A stretch of 64,000 nucleotides of DNA, taken from the NCBI GenBank assembly GCA_037893245.1, contig JBAIAA010000596.1, forward strand, positions 806,001 through 870,000, given 5' to 3'. Of this stretch, positions 41,075 to 50,589 are shown one piece after another (the stretch's first letter is position 1; each line of letters starts with the position of its first letter). The stretch comes from Crossaster papposus. Its lineage: Eukaryota; Echinodermata; Asteroidea; Velatida; Solasteridae. The position numbers and the translations under genes were made by a program. The notes beneath the pieces were generated by a model, which worked only from the letters and a program-made list of their open reading frames with translations, was not told where the DNA came from and did not search any database.

Positions 41075-43298
41075 CTTTGTAAAGCCAAGTTCTTTAATCG
41101 ACAGCTCTGCCAGTGCTTTGTCGTAATGCTTCACCCAGTAGGTTCTCAACTGGCTGAGATCGGTCAAGGTCTCAAGGACATCTTTCAGTCCCTGGGCCTT
41201 CTGGAAATGGTCGGGGCTCCCGGCCTTCTCCCAGCGGTGGATGGTGATCAGCTCCAGCGGGTAGGACTTACGAAGAGCCGGGTCCAGGTAGGTGTAGGCC
41301 CAGTACTTGACCAGGCGGATCAGCTCCTTGATGTAGCCCGGCTGGTCCTTTACGAAGTCACGCTGGAGTTCTACCAAAGAGGCCGAGTAGAACCCGCGGT
41401 CGGAGCTTCTCATTGTCAGCATCTTCCTAAACAAGGGATCTGTATTGAGAGCTTGTTTGCTATACATCTCCAACATCGCCAGGGGTTCTAATAAAAATGA
41501 GAAGCAATATAAGGCTGGTGACTGAATGCCCCATGCACAATCAGTATTGATATCTTTGTACCAAAGATAAAAACCTAAACTTTTCTAAAAGGTCCTCGTA
41601 TTTTGCTTCTCCAACGTATGATTCTCCAAACAAGCAGTTAGCGCTAAGAATACTTTAATTAAAAGGTCATGGTTATATACCGCTCCACGATTAGTTTCGA
41701 TACAATCTTTTTGTGCCCCAAATAACACTCTTTTACAGGTTACAGACGCCGGAAAAGAAAACAAGTGGAGCTTTATTTGGAATTTGAAAAAAAATAAAAA
41801 TACAAATTGGACACAAATTAATGTGTTAAAAAACACGTTTTATATATACAAAGTATGATTCTCTAAATAAAATTGAACCTTCTCAAACAAAATCTCAAAC
41901 CTCACTACTATTTAACAAGCTTCTTACTGGTTTACTCATCTAATCAATTTGACCGAAAAACCTAAACGTTTTAGTGGGAAACGAGTGACACAACATTACT
42001 TACCCAAGGTAGCCTTAGGAATGTTATCGGCTGTGGGGAGGAGATCGACATCTATCCACTTAGGGGCCGCCACATCTGAGCAAACCTTCACGGAAAAGTG
42101 GACAAGATACCGGTCGATCTTTTTGATTCTCACCCAGAGATGACGGCCCAGTGCTTCCCCAAGCTCCTCCAGTACGACCTTGAGCTTGTCTTGGTAGTCC
42201 TTGGGAGGGGTTGATCCCAGGGAGGTCATGTGAGGGGAATTGATGAAGACCACTAAATCCACGTCGGATAGATCTTTGACCATGGTGCCTTTACCGAGTG
42301 ACCCTCCCTGTAAAATGTAAACGGTCGACACATGACAGCATGGACGAAGTTCCGTTCCAACTAGAGCCGACTACACTTAACCATAGTCAATCTTGTTGTC
42401 ACTCAAACGCTAGCTAGTCAAACTTGATCGACCATGCCCCTGAGGTGAGCATGGTTTCTCCAGTCAGTAGTCGCTCGCGAGTTTCTTCACGGTGTTAAGA
42501 TAGAATAAAGGTAAACTGGGGCAAGTTTTCAATAGTTTACGAAAACAATTCGAATGATTACAACTCTTTGCAATAATATATTGAATTATTTCGTTACCGT
42601 TATTACCAAGAGGCGAATTTCGCAATTCACATTCTGAACTTATTCGAGAAAATTGCGTGTAAACGTTGGTCCTTTTTTTATTTGACAATTTGAAACGTAC
42701 AGATGCATAGAATGTGCAAGATTAAGATATTAGAGAAAATATAAGAGTTTAATCTTCTTAAATGTAGCAAAATTTAAGAAGATTTAGTGATTAATTTTGC
42801 ACAATTAAGCAATTAATAGAAGCGCCTCTTCATGAAAGCAACAAACCGATACATTAGAAAATTTGCTCCTGTGGCTGTGAAATTCAGAATGTATTTTCTG
42901 CGCCCATATTCGCCCCTTCGTGAAAACACTACAGCGCCCCTCCATAAACACGTTAAGGTCAATCACCCTTCGTGAAAATGCAAAACGGCACTTTTGCTTT
43001 TCCATGTAGGCCCAGTAGATCAAGGTAACAATGACTTGTGACACAATCCTCATCTTAGAGCTTGAAAAACGTGACCAAACCCCGCCATAAACCTGGGGCA
43101 AGTCTTACCCACCTTGATTACTTCGGAGATGTTAAACAAGTTCTTTGTTTTGGAGCAGACACCGTGGAGATATTTGACGATCGTATCCACAGCAACACGG
43201 CAATCTGTGTCGAACTGCTTGGTTCCACGCTGTATGTTATCTTTGTACCATTGCTCAAGTTCAGCAGGGCCCTTTATTAATCCCAACCAATTCTCCAT
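41075..43298 (-). CDS. 2'-5' oligoadenylate synthetase, OAS-A, exons 1-3
   Basis: OAS enzymes polymerise ATP into 2'-5' oligoadenylates when bound to dsRNA. Exon 1 is 43298-43113 (62 codons, ends ISEVIK, donor GTGGGT). Exon 2 is 42307-42004 (acceptor TTTTACAG, begins GGSLGKGT, donor GTAAGT). Exon 3 is 41487-41076 (acceptor TTATTAG). Exon phases are 0, then 1, and join cleanly. Catalytic aspartates are Asp77 and Asp79 (SDVDLVVF) and Asp150 (VDLLPTAD), with the GGS loop at 63-65. Exon 3 carries the OAS1_C domain (LIRLVKYWA, YPLELITIHRWEKAG). A TGA follows FTK immediately, but a GTGAGA donor overlaps it in the right phase for the exon at 28002. Exons 1-3 give about 300 aa. Upstream non-coding exons are possible. 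Confidence 0.88.
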
Positions 43299-43650
43299 TA
43301 TCCTAAAAACTGAGGGTAAAACAACTTTGTTTAAATTTTCTAAATCTCCGTTACAGATTGGAACCTACCACTGTAATGCCACAGTAGCGGAAATAAGGGC
43401 AATTTTCTAAAAAAAATCACATCAGTTCTTTTATGACACGCAACTGATTTATATGTGTGGTGTCCCACGTAATGCAATAACTTGTATAAGGTTTATACAA
43501 AATGTATACCGGACAACATTGCTGCTTTTCTCATGCATGTCATTCTTTTTTGAACAATAATGAACGTAATATCAACCTTTGTGCATATCTTCACCTTGTT
43601 CTCATTGTTACATTTAACAGATTATAGTTAGTAAAAAATAAATCAATATT
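43299..43650. other. Upstream region of OAS-A
   Basis: No recognised promoter element. On the minus strand a possible acceptor (TTTTACCCTCAG) lies about 15 bases before the ATG, so a 5' non-coding exon may exist further upstream. Confidence 0.35.
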
Positions 43651-43684
43651 TAAACTTGTCCTGGGAAATTCTTCCAAAGTTCGA

Positions 43685-43775
43685 ATAATTCACTAGCTCG
43701 GCTTGGACTCAAACCCACGGCCTCCTGCTTTCTAGTGCTGATGTCTTACCACCGATTTAGCCGGGGTCTACTGGC
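43685..43775 (-). mobile_element. tRNA-like sequence, probably a SINE head
   Basis: The minus strand reads CTAAATCGGTGGTAAGACAT (A-box region), CACTAGAAAGCAGGAGGCCG (anticodon/variable region) and GTGGGTTTGAGTCC (B box). That is the order and spacing of a Pol III tRNA-type promoter. The acceptor stem is poor, so it is more likely a SINE head or tRNA pseudogene than a working tRNA. The plus strand also carries GGTTCGAATCT nearby. Confidence 0.5.
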
Positions 43776-44233
43776 TGGTTCGAATCTTATTAGCAAGCAA
43801 ATGTTTCATAGGATGGACTCTGCCTTGGGAGATGTAAATATAATTTTTAGACTTTGGCGTCTCAGGTTAATAAGCAATATGTTACACTTCTGTGTTGTTG
43901 TTTTTCTCGGAGAACTTGGCACAGTTTTAAATGGAAGTATTTATGTCTAGGTGTCATTTCCCAAGTCCCACTTCCAGTAATAAGTTTGGTTCTATTTCTC
44001 ATCAAAGTAGTGCCATATTTTTAAATCAGATTCGAAACATTTGACATTATTTTAAACATTATTTTGACATTTACCGAGCCCAGACCTGAAATTGTTTTTT
44101 TCAGGAACCTCGATGTGGGTAGCACACCCTGATTTTTCCGGCCTCGATCGCTCGCTCCGAGCCGGTCGCGAAATGTTTTTTCCCAAACGACATCGTCATA
44201 GAACTGGTTTTTAGCGCACCTGATTGGTTGTTG

Positions 44234-45048
44234 AAAGATGGACTACAACGAAAACTCACACATTAAATTTATTATCGGACCTTGTTTATTTTGTGTTCAG
44301 GTAACACTTTATTGTTACGGTCATGTTTTTCTCTAAATAATTTTGTTGCAATTTGACCGAAAAAATTAGACCTCGATTCTTCGATTTTGAAATTTCCCGC
44401 CCTGTACTGGTTCCCGGCAAAGATCCACTGAAAACCACAATGAAATCCACGATATAGTACCAGCGGACTTGTAAACCAGCGAAAAGTGATGACGTACTAC
44501 CCATGAACAACCGAGAGTAAACAAAAGACGCCATGTTATTCCGTGTGTATTATGTATGTATGGTGGCCCTGAAGGGACTACGCAGATCGTGAATATTGAC
44601 GTCAATATTCACGACAAATTTCACGACTTTTCTCAAAGTCGCGAATATTGACGTCAAATTTGACGTCAATATTCACGACTTTCCAAAAAAGTCGCGAATA
44701 TTGACGTCAAATTTGACGTCGATATTCACGACTTTCCCCAAAAGTCGCGAATATTGACGTCAAATTTGACGTCAATATTCGCGATCTGCGGAGTCCCTTC
44801 AGGGCCACCATATGTATGCGTTTTCATGGGTAGTACGTCACACACAAAGTATGAATTATTCATGAGTTAAGGGCTTTTGCTGAAACTGAGTTTGTCTGGG
44901 TCGTAGAACGCCGATCAATTTTGGGTTTTTTTTGCATGAAGGAACAAGATTTATTGAATACTAATGATATATTAGTAATCATTATACATTTTTTCGAACA
45001 AAAAAAGGCAACAAAGCCTTTATTATTATTCCGTTGAAGTCCATCTTT
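44234..45048 (-). mobile_element. Non-autonomous TIR element, copy 2 (inverted relative to copy 1)
   Basis: AAAGATGGACTACAACG on the left and its inverse with one mismatch on the right. The interior is nearly identical to 695-1506 in reverse orientation, including the 82-codon frame (44286-44534). Confidence 0.8.
44559..44812. mobile_element. Palindromic TIR element nested in copy 2 (254 bp)
   Basis: Same length and ends as 926-1179, flanked by TGTATG on both sides (44553-44558, 44813-44818). This is the reverse complement of CATACA, so it is the same ancestral insertion event. Confidence 0.8.
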
Positions 45049-45114
45049 AACATCTACGTCGTCCATTCATCCATGTGTCGCATTGCATGACTTGTACTAG
45101 CGTCAAAAAAGCCA

Positions 45115-45255
45115 AGAGCCCTAGGGTCAAAAAGGGTTAGGGTTAGTGTTAGGGTTAGGGTTAGGGTTAGGGTCAATAAGTTGAAAGTCCTAGGGTCAAT
45201 AAAACCCAGAGTCCTAGGGTCAATAAGTTGAGAATCCTAGGGTCAATAAATTGAG
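45115..45255. repeat. Interstitial TTAGGG tract with CTAGGGTCAATAA repeats
   Basis: 45134-45172 is GGGTTAGGGTTAGTGTTAGGG followed by further perfect TTAGGG units, about six in all. It merges on both sides with repeats of CCTAGGGTCAATAAG. TTAGGG is the usual animal telomere repeat; here it is internal to a transposon. Confidence 0.8.
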
Positions 45256-45365
45256 AGCAAAATGTACTACCATGACGTAACAGATAGCCAATCAGATGCG
45301 CTAAAAACCAGTTCTATATGGAGATGTTGTTTGGGAAAAACAAATTTGCAAGCAGGTCGCAAACA

Positions 45366-45623
45366 TTATTTTTGGCCTTGCTCTAATATCTGTAATCCGT
45401 TTTGAATTCCAGAAAAATACACGGCGTCGAACGCAAACTGGTTAAAAGGCAGCTTGGTGATGTTGTTTACGCTGTTTGAAATGGAATACTTTTGCGTGGT
45501 GGTATCCCACACATGGGTTTGTTTATCCAATTTATATCCCACAAATCCCTGCGCGAACGAGACATCGAATTGGCTTATCAATATCATCGTTAACAAATTA
45601 ATATACCTCATCTTATAAAACAA
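45366..45623 (-). CDS. Possible first exon of a secreted protein
   Basis: An ATG frame of 85 codons. MRYINLLTMILISQFDVSFAQ looks like a signal peptide, starting at the second ATG, with likely cleavage after the SFA motif. A polar segment with VWDTTTQKY and LPFNQFAFDAVYF follows. I do not recognise the family. The 3' end of the frame runs up to the outer transposon's inverted repeat, so the gene, if real, may be truncated by that insertion. Coding status is uncertain. Confidence 0.3.
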   Translation of the reverse strand: MFYKMRYINLLTMILISQFDVSFAQGFVGYKLDKQTHVWDTTTQKYSISNSVNNITKLPFNQFAFDAVYFSGIQNGLQILEQGQK

Positions 45624-47161
45624 TTAATACACAACTGTGACATTTTTTTTCTCCAAATAAGGCATAGCATAGTGTTTGAATTGCTGTATTTACCAATAAT
45701 GAGTTCACTATAGGTGATAGGACGAAAGAAACCAATGACAATAAACTCCTATCGTAATGAGCTGCCTGTACCGAATAGATTTACTGTTTTGTAATACAAT
45801 TTGTCGACTATAAAATACAACACTGTACGCTCGGGTTCGTGTGCAATTATTATTTATGCTATTTCCCTTGTGCCACTTCGGGTGCAACCGAATGCAAGTA
45901 TTGATTTCAGGATACCAGGCAAATGCTGGAAAATCCCGATGAGAAATCACCAGTGTATGACGTCATGCATCGATCGCGACGGCGCGCGTCGGGGTCGAAC
46001 CTCGTTTCTAAAGTGTCGAGCAGTACGCCCTCCCCCTAGCTGGTATTGGATCACGATCAAAACACTTTGGATATCAATGCGAATAACGCTAGTATGAGGT
46101 GGAGGGGACGTGATATGTATCTCACATGGAACATTAACATTAAAATACGCAATAAACGTCGAAGTTGCTGTTTTGAATTGCGATGCGAGTAGTGTTCAGA
46201 ACTTACTATTGGAAACGTATCATAGTATGCTCTGGGCACGAAGCGGGTTAGGGTCACGAGTTAGGACTCATTTCCCTGCACGCGTGATTTTTTCCCAGCA
46301 TGGTAAAGGCCAATTAACATAACTGGGCGTATCTAGACCACACTGAATGGAAGATACTTAGGTTGAACCCAAAACTTACATTCTATAATCTAACCCAATC
46401 TACTTAGATACAGTGAGAGGTCGAAAGAAGCTGTTTTTCAAAGTGTCTGAATGTACCTCTGTGCCTGCGTGTAACTAGTTCACTGAGCAATAACAATAAA
46501 TTTTAGCTTCTGACAATAATTCTACAGGTACAAATAAGGGGCCTATACGCATTTAAACAAATCAAAACCATATAAATATTTAAACTTGGAACTGTTGCTT
46601 GTGTTCTCAGATACGATAGATACACTGTTAACGAACTCGATATAAGCCTAGTGATAGACTCAACCACACAAAAATGATACCCAAAGAGCAACATGAGTGA
46701 GCACTAATCATTTTGAAATGAAAAAAGAAAAAGCACAACTTGTTTTGCTTCTATAATAGTCACTCTTACCTGTTTACAATCCACAAATTAATGTTCACAA
46801 CAGCTGTACACTATAGTAGTGTCGCACACGTAATGGCGTGTTATTGCAAACACATTCTCTCTTATCCCTATCAATCCCAAGAGTGCCATATGGACTCATT
46901 GAAGCATACACTCTCGTTACCATTGGGACTTTACGTCACACAAATACAATCGGATTTCATTCCCATTGGGCCCTGATGGCACATTGCCATTTCGCATTGA
47001 ACTGAAATGTAAATAGCGCCCTCACTTTGGAGATCGGCCTCTGATTGGCGAGACCCCGCGCGCGCGTCCTCTTGCGCGCGTGGGTATGAAATATTATAGG
47101 ATATAGGATTCACCAAATAGAGACGCCATATGTGAACACTCGTCACAGAAAACCAGTCATA
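45624..47161. other. No gene recognised
   Basis: Mixed AT-rich sequence with a GC-rich patch near 45960-46030 and another near 47050-47085 (GCGCGCG-rich). No domain is recognisable. Confidence 0.4.
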
Positions 47162-50100
47162 ATGGCGGATCCATCCGACATTCTTGACGAAATATTCGCG
47201 GATAGCGGTTCGGATATATCTGATGAGACTTCCTCATCATCCACCACAGAAGAAAGTGACGATTCGGAAGAGTTTGTCGCTACCTGCTCAAAGTCAAAGT
47301 CATCCGACAAGCCGAATTTCAGGTGAAGAGGTTACTAATAATTATAAGTAGTAAAATGCTATGACTTGAGTAGTACTATGAGACTGAGTATGACTCGAGA
47401 ACGTGAATTTAGTTACACAGGAATAAAGCGAATAAACAGTACAGTGTGTGAGCCTACACTTGTTGGGAATTTATATTAATGTAACATTATACCCTGGCTC
47501 TAGATGTATTTCGCAAAAAAAAAGGGAAAATGCCTCCCTTTCAGTTACAATAAATCAGAAATGTGCATTCAAGTATAACAGTACTGTGTGTGCACAAAAA
47601 ATTCCTATTCAGAAAATGAGTCTTCAAACAAACAGCGCCCTCACACATTTATCAATGTGCTTACCCAAGCACATTAAATAATGTGTGAGGGCGGTGATTC
47701 TTTGAAGACCCATTTTCTGATTAGAAAAATAATATTAAAATGATGATTTTCGTGCACCCTAATCCTTTAATTTGTTATTCAAATTAAACTATTTTTGAAC
47801 TCATGATTGTCGTATGCGCTATGCCTTTGCTGTCTAGTACCATTAGGAAGAAGTTTCTCCAATCAATATAGCGCCCTCTGACATTTCTCAATATGTTAAT
47901 ATTCTCACTTCAGGTCTGGATGGCCGGCACAAAACAAGCTCCTATAAGCGGCCACCTGCGAACTTCAGTGGACAAGTTGGACCTACGCAAGATTTCAGTG
48001 GACTATCACCGATGGAGACCTTTGAACTCTTTTTTTTGCCATGCAGTCTGGCAGTTGATGGTGACCGAGACGAACCGATATGCCGATCAAAGTGTGACTG
48101 GAAATACATTGCTTCTGTGCATGGGGATCAACAAAAGGCCTCGCTATGCTATGCACTGGTCGAGGTCAGAAGTTCTGCGAAGCCCTGTGTATCCATCAAC
48201 CATGTCCCGCAACCGATTTGACGCAATCCTGCGATTTTTCCACCTTGCCAACAATCGAGCTGACGAAGCTATCACTGATGATGACAAACTGTCTAAAGTT
48301 CGCCCCCTGCTAGACATCGTATTGCCCTCGTTTCGTCGAATTTATAAACCCGGACGAAACCTCTCACCAGACGAGACTATGATAAAATTTAAAGGGCGAC
48401 TGGGTTTCAAACAATACATGCCACGCAAGGCTGCCAAATGGGGGTTAAAATGCTTCTCATTATGTGAATCCGAAACTGGGTATTGTTGTAATTGGCAGGT
48501 TTTTACCGGGTCCAAGGCCACATCAGACCAATTCAGTCTGCCTTCGATCGCGTATGCTACCACGAACCATCCACGTAACCTTTCAGCATCAGGCCAAGTA
48601 GTCATCGACCTTTTGAAAGGGCTAGAACATAAAGGACATATTGTTTTTATGGATAATTGGTACACCAGTCCTGCCCTCGTACACAAATTATCGCAGTTAG
48701 GATTTAGTTGCCGTGGAACAGTACGCTACACATCACAAGGGATTCCGGAGATTGCAAATCCAAAGAAGTTTCCCATACGGAAAGGCGATGACCCCCAGTT
48801 TTACACGAAAGCCGGGCAACTCTGCATTGTTTGGCAGGATAGAAAGCATGTAACACTTCTGACGAATTATGGCGACTGCAGTATGGACACAAAAGAAATT
48901 CGCTGCAAAAACACTTCCACCGGACTTCGCGAGATTCACAAACCTTCTGTCGTTCAGGATTATAACCAGTTTATGGGTGGTTCCGATTTAGCCGCCCAAT
49001 TACACCACCATAGATCCCTGATATCCTCGATATCAGTTTGCTTAACGCTACTATCCTTTTTAACTACCTGCCGAGCAACAAAAAAATAACTAGCTTGGAG
49101 TTCCGGGTGAAGGTCATCGAGGGACTTCTTCGTTCCAGCCCAGCACACCTTGGCAATGAAGCGTCACGTCTTTCGAGTCAACATTATCCTGGGAAAAGTG
49201 TGGCCGGCAAAAAGCACAACTGTGTCGTTTGTAGTACGAAAGCCAAGCGGAAGCAAACTCGTACTATGTGTAAAAAGTGTAAAAAGCCAATGTATGGTGG
49301 CCCTGAAGGGACATCACACATCGCAAATATCTTTGCAAATATTTGCGATGTCGCCAATATCTTTGCAAATATTTCCGATGTTTGCAAATATTTGCGATGT
49401 CGCAAATATCTTTGCAAATATCTTTGCAAATATTTGCGATGTCGCAAATATCTTTGCAAATATCTTTTCAAATATTTGCGATGTCGCAAATATCTTTGCA
49501 AATATCTTTGCAAATATTTGCGATGTCGCAAATATCTTTGCAAATATCTTCGATGTCGCAAATATCTTTGCAAATATCTTTGCAAATATTTGCGATGTCG
49601 CAAATATCTTTGCAAATATCTTTGCAAATATTTGCGATGTCGCAAATATCTTTGCAAATATCTTTTCAAATATTTGCGATGTCGCAAATATCTTTGCAAA
49701 TATCTTTGCAAATATTTGCGATGTCGCAAATATCTTTGCAAATATCTTCGATGTCGCAAATTTCTTTGCAAATATCTTTGCAAATATTTGCGATGTCGCA
49801 AATATCTTTGCAAATATCTTTGCAAATATTTGCGATGTCGCAAATATTATCGCATACTTTGTCGCATACTTTGTTGCATTGTTTGCATATTTGTGCCGGG
49901 CATGTTTTCAAGAGCCTAAAGGGCCTTAAAGTTGTTTGGGTTCCAGCCTTCATTCCATTAACATGTACACACGGGTGGGTAGTCGGTCTATCTGGTAGTA
50001 TCGCTATCAGACGAAGTAATGGGGGACACACACACGTACCTAGCTGGGGGACAGACTAATTTTGAGACTTGCCTTTCACACCGGATCCACGAGTCAAGTG

Positions 50101-50589
50101 CTGCAGCTGGAATCCACACAACTTTAAGACCCTTTAGGCTCTTGAAAAAATTACCGGCACAAATATGCAAACTATGCAACAAAGTATGCGACAAAGTATG
50201 CGATAATATTTGCGACATCGCAAATATTTGCAAATATATTTGCAAAGATATTTGCAACATCGCAAATATTTGCAAAGATATTTGCAAAGATATTTGCGAC
50301 ATCGCAAATATTTGCAAAGATATTTGCAAAGATATTTGCGACATCGCAAATATTTGCAAAGATATTTGCAAAGATATTTGCGACATCGCAAATATTTGCA
50401 AAGATATTTGCAAAGATATTTGCGACATCGCAAATATTTGCAAACATCGGAAATATTTGCAAAGATATTTGCAAAGATATTGGCGACATCGCAAATATTT
50501 GCAAAGATATTTGCGATGTGCGATGTCCCTTCAGGGCCACCATACCAATGTGTGTACTACCATGCTTTGAGAAGTATCACAGTTTGTGA
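47162..50589 (+). pseudogene. piggyBac-family (PGBD-like) transposase, disrupted
   Basis: Exon 1 (47162-47322) encodes an acidic Ser/Asp/Glu-rich N-terminus typical of the family. After an intron with donor GTGAAG and acceptor CACTTCAG, the main exon starts at 47914. The core is recognisable: VTETNRYA, Asp in SPDETMIKFKGR (48370), Asp in MDNWYTS (48652), Asp in WQDRKHV (48838) and MGGSD (48985), so the catalytic acids survive. Faults: exon 1 joins exon 2 out of frame, needing a shift near 47940; the frame shifts again near 49035, with the usual segment before LLNATILFNY shortened; and the C-terminal zinc finger (CVVCSTKAK, CKKCKKPM) is split at 49292 by a 1,252-bp element. The finger resumes in frame after it, at 50551, and ends at TGA 50587-50589. 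Confidence 0.85.
49293..50544. mobile_element. Giant palindromic TIR element inside the piggyBac gene (1,252 bp)
   Basis: Ends are TATGGTGGCCCTGAAGGGAC and its inverse, with 6-bp target duplication CCAATG at 49287-49292 and 50545-50550. The left half (about 49318-49850) is a tandem array of 42-bp units made of TCGCAAATAT and CTTTGCAAAT modules. The right half (about 50195-50515) is the same array in reverse. The unique centre also has inverted flanks (CGCATACTTTG and a CCTAAAGGGYCTTAAAGTTG block). The whole element could fold into one hairpin. Long Cys/Lys/Tyr- or Ile/Ser-rich open frames here come from the array. Confidence 0.88.

Larger units (their letters stand above)
44159..45362. mobile_element. 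Outer TIR element of a three-level nest (about 1.2 kb)
   Basis: 44159-44229 and 45287-45360 are imperfect inverted repeats of about 70 bp. Shared blocks are TTTTTCCCAAAC, AGAACTGGTTTTTAGCGCA and CTGATTGG. Between them lies the 815-bp element (44234-45048), which itself holds the 254-bp palindromic element (44559-44812). The right part (45115-45255) holds TTAGGG repeats and CTAGGGTCAATAA repeats. Confidence 0.7.

Noticed and set aside
45134..45172. A true telomere or chromosome end
   Set aside because: Only about six TTAGGG units, flanked on both sides by transposon sequence.
49038..50570. Several long open frames with repeated RKYLCKYL, QISLQIF or ANIFANI motifs on both strands
   Set aside because: All translate the 42-bp tandem array of the palindromic element in different frames.
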